From Candidatus Amesbacteria bacterium GW2011_GWC1_47_15 (GTDB lineage: Bacteria > Patescibacteriota > Microgenomatia > CAZETR01 > Amesbacteraceae): a DNA stretch of 38,295 bases. Each line of letters starts with the position of its first letter. Positions within the stretch are counted from its first letter, which is position 1. Position numbers and translations under genes: made by a program. The stretch spans positions 1-38,295 of the forward strand of contig LCNU01000002.1 of assembly GCA_001001375.1 (NCBI GenBank), given 5' to 3'. Shown in pieces: positions 1-5,741 of the stretch. The notes under the pieces are model-generated. The model was not told where the DNA came from. It worked only from the letters and a program-made list of their open reading frames with translations, and ran no database searches.

Positions 1-179
1 CCCACCGCCGCCCACACCTCATCATACTTCTTTGCCGTCTCCGTGGCCTTCCGGCTTTCTTCAATACTCCCGGCACAGCTGATCATCCCTGTCACACCCG
101 CCTCCTTCGCCCTGGCCACCGCTTCCCCGATTTTTCCCTCAAACGCCGGATCCTCCAAATGGCAATGCGCATCTATCAC
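1..179 (-). CDS. tatD: TatD-family metal-dependent DNase, N-terminal part (runs off the window)
   Basis: The visible 59 residues read MIDAHCHLEDPAFEGKI followed by an alpha/beta segment ending at the window edge. The I-D-x-H-x-H motif at residues 2-6 supplies the first metal ligands of the TatD amidohydrolase-fold DNases (3'-5' exonuclease, DNA repair). The start is a GTG at 179. An in-frame TAA lies only 10 nt upstream, so no earlier start exists. A TAAAAT hexamer ends 6 nt before the GTG, the spacing used by other genes here. The gene lies 24 bp after the nucleotidyltransferase-like gene in the metG operon. A metG-tatD neighbourhood is common in bacteria, which supports the call. Only the N-terminus is seen, so the rest of the active site cannot be checked. 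Confidence 0.85.
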   Translation of the reverse strand, partial: MIDAHCHLEDPAFEGKIGEAVARAKEAGVTGMISCAGSIEESRKATETAKKYDEVWAAV

Positions 180-185
180 CCTTTG

Positions 186-191
186 ATTTTA
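186..191 (-). promoter_or_regulatory. -10-like hexamer before tatD
   Basis: TAAAAT on the minus strand, 6 nt before the GTG start of tatD. It matches the leaderless spacing seen elsewhere in the window. The gene may also be transcribed from upstream with metG. Confidence 0.4.
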
Positions 192-203
192 CCTGCCCGT
201 ACC

Positions 204-1058
204 TTAACTAGCTATTGCTCTTTTGGTCATTTCAGCTGCCATTGTAGACGCCGCCAGATAAATAAGTTTTGCCTTGTCAGGCTCTTGTTTCCATTTGGGG
301 TAATTACTTTTCCCATCAATGATGGTTTGTGCTTCGTTTTCAATTTGGGGAAACCTTTCTTTAATAAACTGTATTAGTTCAGCATTATCGTGGAATAAAG
401 CCAAATGTTTACTTGCTTTTAATTCTTCGTTATTCATCACTAACTCCGTTGCGAAATATAATAGATTTTTTCCATGCGTTATAGATTCGCTGAAAATTAA
501 ATCACTGTCTCGTTTTATATGATATACCAAGGGAATTCGGTCCAATTGAATTTTGTGGGACATTATCTTCTGCATCGCACCTCTCTTTATTTCATCCGCA
601 GATACGGCGAATTCCATGTTTGACAGCGTGTCCTCCCCCCAAATCAGTTTTCGGCTGTCTTTAAAACCCGAAAATACATATTCGGGGACAAAACTGTTTT
701 TCTTTTTAAAATCTTCCGTGGTTGCTGCCCCGGAAACAACAGTGATATTTACGAAGCATTCATCTTTACCTCTTTCTATCGGATACGAAAATTTAAATGG
801 TCGGAATTCAGGCCTTATAACAACTCCTTGGCGGAATTTTTCAATTGTGGAAGTCAAGATTTCACCTAACGTCCAAAGATCAATACCGGATACAAACCCC
901 TTCCAAACTAATAACCAATTAATGTCAGGACGATTCAAAGATACTTTTCCGCTGGGGTAACTGCCTACAAGATAAATACTTTGCAGAGTATCCCCCAATT
1001 TGCTAATTAATTGATGGTTTATCCACTCTTCTACGTCCTGAACTACAGCCAATTCCAT
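204..1058 (-). CDS. Nucleotidyltransferase-superfamily protein, catalytic residues altered
   Basis: A 284-residue soluble protein. Residues 28-50 (YLVGSYPSGKVSLNRPDINW) look like the G-S motif and following strand of DNA polymerase-beta-type nucleotidyltransferases, as in kanamycin or lincosamide nucleotidyltransferases. The usual pair of metal-binding aspartates (D-x-D) is D45-I-N47 here, and the later strand CFVNITVV carries Asn where the third Asp would be expected. The protein may therefore be inactive as a transferase or have changed chemistry. A helical C-terminal half follows (about residues 150-284). It sits 26 bp downstream of metG and 24 bp upstream of tatD, so it is probably cotranscribed. 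A TAACAT hexamer lies 9 nt before the ATG. I do not know the substrate. Confidence 0.6.
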   Translation of the reverse strand: MELAVVQDVEEWINHQLISKLGDTLQSIYLVGSYPSGKVSLNRPDINWLLVWKGFVSGIDLWTLGEILTSTIEKFRQGVVIRPEFRPFKFSYPIERGKDECFVNITVVSGAATTEDFKKKNSFVPEYVFSGFKDSRKLIWGEDTLSNMEFAVSADEIKRGAMQKIMSHKIQLDRIPLVYHIKRDSDLIFSESITHGKNLLYFATELVMNNEELKASKHLALFHDNAELIQFIKERFPQIENEAQTIIDGKSNYPKWKQEPDKAKLIYLAASTMAAEMTKRAIAS

Positions 1059-1084
1059 GCTGGGTATATGTTATCACAAGGATT

Positions 1085-1372
1085 TTATTTGATTCTCGGA
1101 AACAGGGGAGGCACGCTTTTTATCTCCGGGCCTTTGTATTGGGTAAGTATCTTTTCCGCCGTCTCTGGCAGAAAAGGCAACAGTGCAGTGCCGATTTTTC
1201 TTATTTCTTCCACCCAGGGCATAAGCGCATCTCCTAAAGCTGCTCCTTCCAAAGTCCATGGTTTCACCTCTTCGATCTGTTTGTCGGTTTCCGTAATCCA
1301 TCTCCAAATTATTTTCATCGCCTCATCAAACCGGAATCCCTCTAATTGCCCCCCTATTTCACTGGCAAAGTC
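1085..1372 (-). pseudogene. metG: metG C-terminal remnant in a shifted frame (anticodon-binding domain)
   Basis: This frame carries the end of methionyl-tRNA synthetase: DFASEIGGQLEGFRFDEAMK, then a helical segment with IEEVKPWTL, typical of the MetRS anticodon-binding helical domain (E-x-x-K-P-W). It is out of frame with the catalytic part, which stops at 1359. Joining the two needs one base removed from the CAAAG run at 1366-1370. The joined protein would have only about 10 residues between LANGL and FRFDEA, where bacterial MetRS normally has several tens. A non-triplet deletion is therefore as likely as a single inserted base. There is no good start codon for independent translation. Confidence 0.7.
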
Positions 1373-2429
1373 CGTTTGCCAGATCAGAATTGTATGCCTC
1401 TTCAAACTTATCATAGGAAAAATCGCTCCCGTCGTATGGATGAACTTTAGCCAGCAAAAAATACCTGACTGCATCCGTACCGTATTTATCGGCCATTGCA
1501 ATTGGGTCTATGCTTGTACCCAAACTTTTGCTTATCTTCTGCCCGTTTACTGTCATAAACCCGTGTATGAATATTTGTTTTGTATTAGGCAGGCCCGCGG
1601 ACATTAGCATAGCCTGCCAGATTGCCGACTGCTGCCGCAGGTTATCCAAGCCCGCTACTTGCAGCCCCGGCCAGAAGTCAGTGAATTTTTGTCTGTCTTC
1701 CGGCCATCCGAGAGTCGAAATATAATTAATTAGCGCGTCAAACCACACATACATTACCTGCTGCAGATCTCCCGGTACGTCTATTCCCCATGGCATTTTC
1801 GACTTTAGCCGGGAAATACTGAAGTCTTCCAATCCCGATTGTACAAAAGACTTTATTTCATTGAATTTTCCTTCAGGAATCACAAAATCCGGGTTTTTCT
1901 TATAAAAATCCAAAAGTGGCTGCTGGTATTTTGAGAATTTGAAAAAGTAATTCTCCTCTTCGATGATTTCTATTTCCAAATTGGGGTGGATCGGGCATTT
2001 CTCGTCAACCAGTTCTGAATTTGTTTTTTCCAGTTCGCATCCCACGCAGTATTTCACTCTGTAGTTTTTCTTATAAATATCTCCGTTTGCTTTGCACCTC
2101 TTCCAAAATTCAAATGCTGCCGATTTATGATGCATATCCGTAGTCCGGATAAAGTAGTTATAGCTTAGGTTTAATGCCTTTTTAAGATTATCAAATCTGG
2201 CTGCATATTCATCCGCATAGTCCTGTGGTTCTTTTCCCTGTTCCAACGCTTTCCGGTATATTTTCAGACCGTGCTCATCCGTTCCGAAATTAAATATTAC
2301 CTCTTCCCCCATTTGTTGATGAAGTCTCGCCACTGCGTCCGCTTCCACGATTTCCATGGCAAATCCGATATGCGGATCAGCATTCACGTATGGCAGGGTG
2401 GTGGTGATATAAAACTTATTTTTACTCAT
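1359..2429 (-). CDS. metG: Methionyl-tRNA synthetase, catalytic part, cut short by a frameshift
   Basis: Charges tRNA-Met with methionine in the cytoplasm. Class I signature PHIGF is at residues 19-23 and the KMSKS-type loop is KISKS at about 298-302. A zinc-knuckle-like insert has C-x2-C at YCVGCELE and C-x2-H at KCPIH. The frame ends at residue 356 with SDLANGLCQ, just as the anticodon-binding domain should begin. That domain continues in another frame (1085-1372). The start is the ATG at 2427-2429, which overlaps the TGA of the tRNA-binding-domain gene (ATGA), implying translational coupling. MetRS is essential, so this is either an assembly or sequencing error, a recently damaged copy with another metG elsewhere, or unusual recoding. 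Expression is probably governed by the attenuator at 2793-2890. Confidence 0.9.
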   Translation of the reverse strand: MSKNKFYITTTLPYVNADPHIGFAMEIVEADAVARLHQQMGEEVIFNFGTDEHGLKIYRKALEQGKEPQDYADEYAARFDNLKKALNLSYNYFIRTTDMHHKSAAFEFWKRCKANGDIYKKNYRVKYCVGCELEKTNSELVDEKCPIHPNLEIEIIEEENYFFKFSKYQQPLLDFYKKNPDFVIPEGKFNEIKSFVQSGLEDFSISRLKSKMPWGIDVPGDLQQVMYVWFDALINYISTLGWPEDRQKFTDFWPGLQVAGLDNLRQQSAIWQAMLMSAGLPNTKQIFIHGFMTVNGQKISKSLGTSIDPIAMADKYGTDAVRYFLLAKVHPYDGSDFSYDKFEEAYNSDLANGLCQ

Positions 2430-2764
2430 CTCAGCATGGTTCCCACCGGAACCTGTTCCGGTATCTCAATTAACACTGCCCTTTCGTCTTCTTCCACTGC
2501 CGCCAGCATCATCCCCTGGCTGACTGCGTCTTTGATCTTCCTTTCTGCCAGGTTGGCAATGAAAATAAATTTTTTCCCCACCAGTTCGTCCGCCCCGTAC
2601 CATTGCTTGATTCCTGCCAGAATAGTCCGCACGCCTGTTTCTTCCCCCAGGTCTACCTTCATTTCGACAAGCTTCTCGCTCCAACCAGGCACTGTTACCG
2701 CCGTTACCCGCCCCACCCTCAGGTCAAGTTTTTCAAAATCATTGAATTGGATTGTTGGTTTCAT
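2426..2764 (-). CDS. Free-standing tRNA-binding domain protein (MetRS beta / CsaA / Arc1p-like)
   Basis: 112 residues matching the EMAP-II/CsaA-type OB-fold tRNA-binding domain: FEKLDLRVGRVTAV at the start, then GVRTILAGIKQWY, LVGKKFIFIANLA and SQGMMLAA. In many bacteria this domain is fused to the C-terminus of MetRS. Here it is a separate gene directly before metG, sharing ATGA with it, so it probably acts in trans to raise MetRS affinity for tRNA. It is the first protein gene after the Met-rich leader and terminator. A TAAAAT hexamer lies 6 nt before its ATG, so a second leaderless promoter downstream of the terminator cannot be excluded. Confidence 0.88.
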   Translation of the reverse strand: MKPTIQFNDFEKLDLRVGRVTAVTVPGWSEKLVEMKVDLGEETGVRTILAGIKQWYGADELVGKKFIFIANLAERKIKDAVSQGMMLAAVEEDERAVLIEIPEQVPVGTMLR

Positions 2765-2770
2765 GTTTTA

Positions 2771-2776
2771 ATTTTA
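2771..2776 (-). promoter_or_regulatory. Possible internal -10 hexamer after the attenuator
   Basis: TAAAAT on the minus strand, 6 nt before the start of the tRNA-binding-domain gene. The place for a -35 is the terminator's T-run, so there is no recognisable -35. The region is AT-rich and chance is a real alternative. If active, it would give attenuator-independent expression. Confidence 0.3.
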
Positions 2777-2792
2777 CTTTAAACCCCGCTAA

Positions 2793-2815
2793 TAAAAAAA
2801 CCGCCTTTCGGCGGT
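2793..2815 (-). terminator. Intrinsic terminator upstream of the metG operon (attenuator terminator)
   Basis: On the minus strand ACCGCC (2815-2810), GAAA loop (2809-2806), GGCGGT (2805-2800), then six T (2799-2794) and ATT. It is a perfect 6-bp GC-rich stem with a GNRA tetraloop and a U-tract. It lies between the leader peptide stop (2843) and the first structural gene (2764), not behind a full-length gene. It is the only classical intrinsic terminator I found in the window. Confidence 0.85.
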
Positions 2816-2860
2816 GTGTTAATAAAACCCGGACACCCCCGCCTACTTGGACGGACCCAT
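2793..2860 (-). promoter_or_regulatory. Ribosome-mediated attenuator: mutually exclusive RNA hairpins
   Basis: Three alternative pairings can be read from the minus strand. (1:2) UCCGUC (2855-2850) with GGCGGG (2843-2838), 6 bp including two G-U pairs, loop 2849-2844. (2:3, antiterminator) GGCGG (2843-2839) with CCGCC (2814-2810), plus GTGT (2836-2833) with ACAC (2819-2816), separated by a small internal loop. (3:4) the terminator at 2800-2815. Segment 2 starts in the leader stop codon, so a ribosome that reaches the stop covers segment 2 and frees the terminator. A ribosome stalled on the Met codons covers segment 1 and lets 2:3 form. This is the classical trp/his/pheM logic, here with Met codons. 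Confidence 0.75.
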
Positions 2861-2890
2861 GACCATCATCATGGAGATGCTTGATTTCAT
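2843..2890 (-). CDS. Met-rich leader peptide of the metG operon (MKSSISMMMVMGPSK)
   Basis: A 15-codon ORF with ATG at 2890-2888 and TAG at 2845-2843. It encodes five Met in 15 residues, with three consecutive ATG codons at positions 7-9 and another at 11, just ahead of the pairing segments of the attenuator. The ATG lies 7 nt after a perfect TATAAT, so the leader would be translated from a leaderless mRNA. Met is normally about 2% of residues, so this density next to a terminator and a MetRS operon is hard to explain by chance. The peptide probably acts only through ribosome stalling when charged Met-tRNA is scarce. Confidence 0.8.
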   Translation of the reverse strand: MKSSISMMMVMGPSK

Positions 2891-2897
2891 AATCGCA

Positions 2898-2903
2898 ATT
2901 ATA
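2898..2903 (-). promoter_or_regulatory. -10 box (TATAAT) of the metG-operon leader
   Basis: Perfect TATAAT on the minus strand, ending 7 nt before the leader ATG. A weak -35 (TAGCAA) can be placed 17 nt upstream at 2921-2926. This promoter is face to face with that of the aminopeptidase gene, and the -35 regions overlie the opposing -10 boxes. Confidence 0.75.
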
Positions 2904-2924
2904 CCAACAGCGGGGAATTTTTGC

Positions 2925-2930
2925 TATACT
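2925..2930 (+). promoter_or_regulatory. -10 box (TATACT) of the aminopeptidase gene
   Basis: TATACT followed by 7 nt and then the ATG at 2938. The predicted transcription start coincides with the start codon (leaderless). There is no Shine-Dalgarno sequence. Confidence 0.7.
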
Positions 2931-2937
2931 CCCGCCC

Positions 2938-4143
2938 ATGATCGGCTATGTTCCTACTCCTGAAATTCTTGATAAATACGCCCGGGTTTTAGTTAACTTT
3001 GCCCTCAACTCCGGCAAAGGCGTAAAAAAGGGAGAAATCGTCCGCCTGATTGTCAGTGAATCCGCCAAACCGTTGTATGTGGCTCTCAGGAACCAGGTCC
3101 TTCGCTCCGGCGCTATCCCTATTACAGATTACGCTCCGGATGATGTTGCCCGGGAGTATTTTGAGCTGGCCTCGGAGGACCAGCTGAAGTTTTTCCCCGC
3201 CAAATACGTCCGCGGCTTAGTTGATCAGATAGACCATTCTATCGGCATTATCTCGGAAACCGACAAGCATGAACTCGAGGGTATCGACCCCAAAAAGATC
3301 ATGCTAAGAAATATCGCCTTCAAACCGGCTAAAGAGTGGCGCGATGCCAAGGAAAATGCGGGAAAGTTTACCTGGACCCTGGCTCTGTATGGTACACCCG
3401 CCATGGCGACGGAGGCCAAAATGAGCCTGGAAAAGTATTGGGACCAAATTATCAAAGCCTGTTTTCTGGATAAAAACGACCCCATTGCCTCGTGGAAAAA
3501 GGTATATTTAGAAAACAGTCGTATTTTAAGAAAGCTGAACCGGTTAAAAATCGATAAATTGCATGTCCAAGGAGAAGGCGTGAATCTCTGGGTTAATATC
3601 GGGCCCGGACGCCGCTGGCTTGGCGGTTCCGGTAGAAACATCCCCAGCTTCGAAGTCTTTGTTTCGCCGGACTGGCGGGGGACCGAAGGTAACATTGAAT
3701 TCAACCAGCCTCTTTACCGCTACGGTAGCCTGATTGAGGGCATAAAACTCAAGTTTGAGAAAGGCGTAGTGGTAAAAAGCTCTGCTTCTAAAAATTACCC
3801 CATCCTCAGGGAAATGCTGGCTGTCGAAAACGCGGATAAAATAGGTGAGTTCTCCCTTACAGACAAGCGTCTCTCCCGGATAGACAAATTTATGGCAGAA
3901 ACCTTATTTGATGAAAATATTTCCGGTCCCTGGGGAAATACCCATATCGCCCTTGGTAGTGCTTATCACGATTCACTCGACGGTAATCCGGCTGAAATTT
4001 CCAAAGCCCAATGGAAAAAACTGGGTTTCAACGATTCTGTAATTCATACAGACATAATCTCCACCACCAGACGCACCGTTACCGCCTATTTGTCAGACAA
4101 ATCGGAAAAAATCATCTATCGCGACGGTGAATTCACGCTCTGA
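2938..4143 (+). CDS. M29-family (thermophilic) aminopeptidase
   Basis: 401 residues, the usual length for peptidase family M29 (aminopeptidase T, AmpS/PepS type), cytoplasmic metallopeptidases that remove N-terminal residues. The N-terminal domain begins YARVLVNFALNSGKGVKKGE, as in the family. The C-terminal metal-binding half has KGVVVKSSASKNY, IGEFSL (metal-binding Glu), LFDENISG, then NTHIALGSAYHDS and the terminal SVIHTDIIS (His and Asp ligands). The start is set by the TATACT box 7 nt upstream. The 3' end overlaps the convergent TrpR-family gene by 28 bp. Confidence 0.9.
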   Translation: MIGYVPTPEILDKYARVLVNFALNSGKGVKKGEIVRLIVSESAKPLYVALRNQVLRSGAIPITDYAPDDVAREYFELASEDQLKFFPAKYVRGLVDQIDHSIGIISETDKHELEGIDPKKIMLRNIAFKPAKEWRDAKENAGKFTWTLALYGTPAMATEAKMSLEKYWDQIIKACFLDKNDPIASWKKVYLENSRILRKLNRLKIDKLHVQGEGVNLWVNIGPGRRWLGGSGRNIPSFEVFVSPDWRGTEGNIEFNQPLYRYGSLIEGIKLKFEKGVVVKSSASKNYPILREMLAVENADKIGEFSLTDKRLSRIDKFMAETLFDENISGPWGNTHIALGSAYHDSLDGNPAEISKAQWKKLGFNDSVIHTDIISTTRRTVTAYLSDKSEKIIYRDGEFTL

Positions 4144-4505
4144 CCATCTCCTCTTTTTTTAAATAAATTTTTTATTTTCTCCTCCCACACACTTGCCCAT
4201 TCATCAGCCGTGATCTTTTTGATCGCCTCTTTCCACCCCCCTTTTTTCAAATCCTGCTGGACAGACGCAATGGTAGCACTGCTGACCTTCAGGTTCTGTT
4301 TTATATTTTCGTAGCTTCTTGCCTTTGAAAGCCAATACCCCACACCCAATCGTTTTGCAATCGTAATTAATTCTGTTTTCGAAAACAGCCCGTCAAAAAT
4401 TTTCTCTGCCTCCTCCGGTGTCTTAATGTCTGCAGTCAATTGGTACCACATTCTCAATATCTGCTTTTCCAGATTAGGATTAACTTGCTGTTTTGAAACC
4501 TGCAT
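4116..4505 (-). CDS. TrpR/YerC-family DNA-binding regulator
   Basis: 129 residues. Residues 33-85 (EEAEKIFDGLFSKTELITIAKRL, then GYWLSKARSYENIKQNLKVSSATIASVQQDL) match the helix-turn-helix of the Trp repressor/YerC-YecD family, with A-x-R-L and S-x-A-T-I-x-x-V as core features. A basic tail follows (KNLFKKRG). Its targets are unknown; family members repress amino-acid or other biosynthetic genes. It lies 14 bp after the small membrane-protein gene on the same strand and has its own TACTAT hexamer 6 nt before the ATG. Confidence 0.75.
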   Translation of the reverse strand: MQVSKQQVNPNLEKQILRMWYQLTADIKTPEEAEKIFDGLFSKTELITIAKRLGVGYWLSKARSYENIKQNLKVSSATIASVQQDLKKGGWKEAIKKITADEWASVWEEKIKNLFKKRGDGQSVNSPSR

Positions 4506-4511
4506 AAATAT

Positions 4512-4517
4512 ATAGTA
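4512..4517 (-). promoter_or_regulatory. -10-like hexamer before the TrpR-family gene
   Basis: TACTAT on the minus strand, 6 nt before the ATG at 4505. Likely a leaderless start inside a short operon. The sequence is AT-rich, so the exact hexamer is uncertain. Confidence 0.45.
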
Positions 4518-4519
4518 CT

Positions 4520-4843
4520 TTAATTGACTAAACTAATCAAGCCGAGTAGCACCAGCCCTAAACCGACATTCATAATATTTAACGAACCCAGTCTGTTTGC
4601 TGCCAGTCCGCCTGCTATACCCAGACATATAATGATAGCCCATTTTTTAGTTCGGGTAATCCAGGAAATCAGGATAAACAACCCGAGAATGAAAGAAAAC
4701 AGCATCGCTCCTTCTGTTACTGGCTTGTTTGGCGGTAATTTCCATACGATTGCCCCTGCTATTATCACCAGTCCCGTCCCTACCGCCAGCCCCGCAAAAG
4801 GTCTCTTACTTTCCTTTCTCCGATATAATGATTTTGTGGACAC
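4520..4843 (-). CDS. Small integral membrane protein, unknown function
   Basis: 107 residues with a basic N-terminus (STKSLYRRKESKRP) followed by about four hydrophobic helices, roughly at 18-35, 45-62, 67-84 and 90-106. I do not recognise a family. The start chosen is the GTG at 4843, because a TAGAAT hexamer lies exactly 7 nt upstream and no ATG exists before the first helix. This start makes the gene's 5' end overlap that of the divergent rmuC gene by 8 bp. It is probably cotranscribed with the TrpR-family regulator. Confidence 0.6.
   Translation of the reverse strand: MSTKSLYRRKESKRPFAGLAVGTGLVIIAGAIVWKLPPNKPVTEGAMLFSFILGLFILISWITRTKKWAIIICLGIAGGLAANRLGSLNIMNVGLGLVLLGLISLVN
4824..4829 (+). 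promoter_or_regulatory. -10 box (TATAAT) of rmuC
   Basis: Perfect TATAAT, 6 nt before the GTG at 4836. It lies inside the first codons of the divergent membrane-protein gene. Confidence 0.7.
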
Positions 4844-5741
4844 GGTTTTAATTCTAACAGTAATCCTGGCCGGTTTTGCAGCCGTCCTTTATGCACTGCA
4901 CCGCTGGACAGCCCCCCCTCCCCCGGACAATACCATTGCCGCATGGCTTTCCACCGTCCAGTCATCCCTCGATAACTCCGCTCGTCTCATGTCCGATGTC
5001 CAAAAAAGCTTGGGGGAAATGTCAGAGGTCGGCAGGGGCATCAAAACTCTTCAGGATTTTCTTCAGTCGCCAAAACTTCGCGGCGGCCTGGGGGAGGAAA
5101 TCCTTAAGGAAATGATAGGGCAGACTTTTCCCAAAAACTCCTTTTTTCTCCAGTATTCATTTAGATCAGGTGTCAAGGCCGATGCTGTACTCAAAACCGA
5201 GGCAGGACTTTTGTGCATAGACTCCAAATTCCCGATGGAGAATTTTAAAGAATTGGTAAAAGGCCTGCCGGGCAGCAAACAGGCATTTGCCGCTGACATC
5301 AAAAAACACATTACCGATATATCCAGAAAATATATTTTACCCGAAGAAGGGACTCTGGATTTCGCTTTGATGTATATCCCTTCCGAAGCTGTTTATTATG
5401 AAGTGGTCAACCTGCCGGAAATCACCAAACTAGCCCGGGACCTGCGGGTTTATCCCGTATCCCCAAACACTCTGTATGCCCATTTACAGGTTCTCCTGCT
5501 GTCCTTCCAGGGCAAGGAGCTCGAAGCCAAATCCCGGGAAGTTTTCAAAATCCTTCGGGGTATTCAGAAAGATTACTCCAAAGTGGAAGAAAACATGGGC
5601 ACCCTCAACCGCCACCTGACCAATGCATTCAACCAGATGCACAATGTCGCTTCCTCCTTCGGCCTCCTCGGCCAGAAACTCTCCCGCACCCAGACGCTAA
5701 ATACCCCAGAAGATTCAAAAACCCCACTACTTAATGACTGA
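4836..5741 (+). CDS. rmuC: RmuC-family DNA recombination protein
   Basis: 301 residues. An N-terminal membrane helix (DTVLILTVILAGFAAVLYAL) is followed by a short helical linker (QSSLDNSARLMSDVQKSLGEM) and the RmuC nuclease-like domain: LRGGLGEEILKEMIGQTFPKN, GLLCIDSKFPMENF (the D-S-K core of a PD-(D/E)XK-like fold), DFALMYIPSEAVYYEV and VYPVSPNTLYAHLQVL. RmuC limits DNA rearrangements at inverted repeats. The family is usually 350-500 residues with a long coiled coil, so this one has a shortened coil. The GTG at 4836 is chosen from the TATAAT box and because it places the membrane helix at the N-terminus. Upstream in-frame codons are antisense to the membrane-protein gene. Confidence 0.88.
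   Translation: MDTVLILTVILAGFAAVLYALHRWTAPPPPDNTIAAWLSTVQSSLDNSARLMSDVQKSLGEMSEVGRGIKTLQDFLQSPKLRGGLGEEILKEMIGQTFPKNSFFLQYSFRSGVKADAVLKTEAGLLCIDSKFPMENFKELVKGLPGSKQAFAADIKKHITDISRKYILPEEGTLDFALMYIPSEAVYYEVVNLPEITKLARDLRVYPVSPNTLYAHLQVLLLSFQGKELEAKSREVFKILRGIQKDYSKVEENMGTLNRHLTNAFNQMHNVASSFGLLGQKLSRTQTLNTPEDSKTPLLND
4851..4856 (-). promoter_or_regulatory. -10-like box (TAGAAT) of the small membrane-protein gene
   Basis: TAGAAT on the minus strand, 7 nt before the GTG at 4843. It lies within the first codons of rmuC, so each gene's promoter is in the other's coding sequence. Confidence 0.5.

Noticed and set aside
1011..1607. Long open frames antisense to metG and the nucleotidyltransferase-like gene
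   Set aside because: No domain, no promoter spacing, and they lie fully over better-supported genes.
2793..2890. T-box riboswitch upstream of metG
   Set aside because: The leader is too short and I see no T-box consensus or specifier stem; the leader-peptide model fits.
2739..2939. 66-codon frame across the metG leader (minus strand)
   Set aside because: It reads through the terminator hairpin and overlaps the leader in another frame; the Met-rich leader with its TATAAT spacing explains the region better.
4524..4835. N-terminal extension of rmuC by 104 codons
   Set aside because: It is antisense to the small membrane-protein gene, and RmuC normally begins with the membrane helix encoded from 4836.
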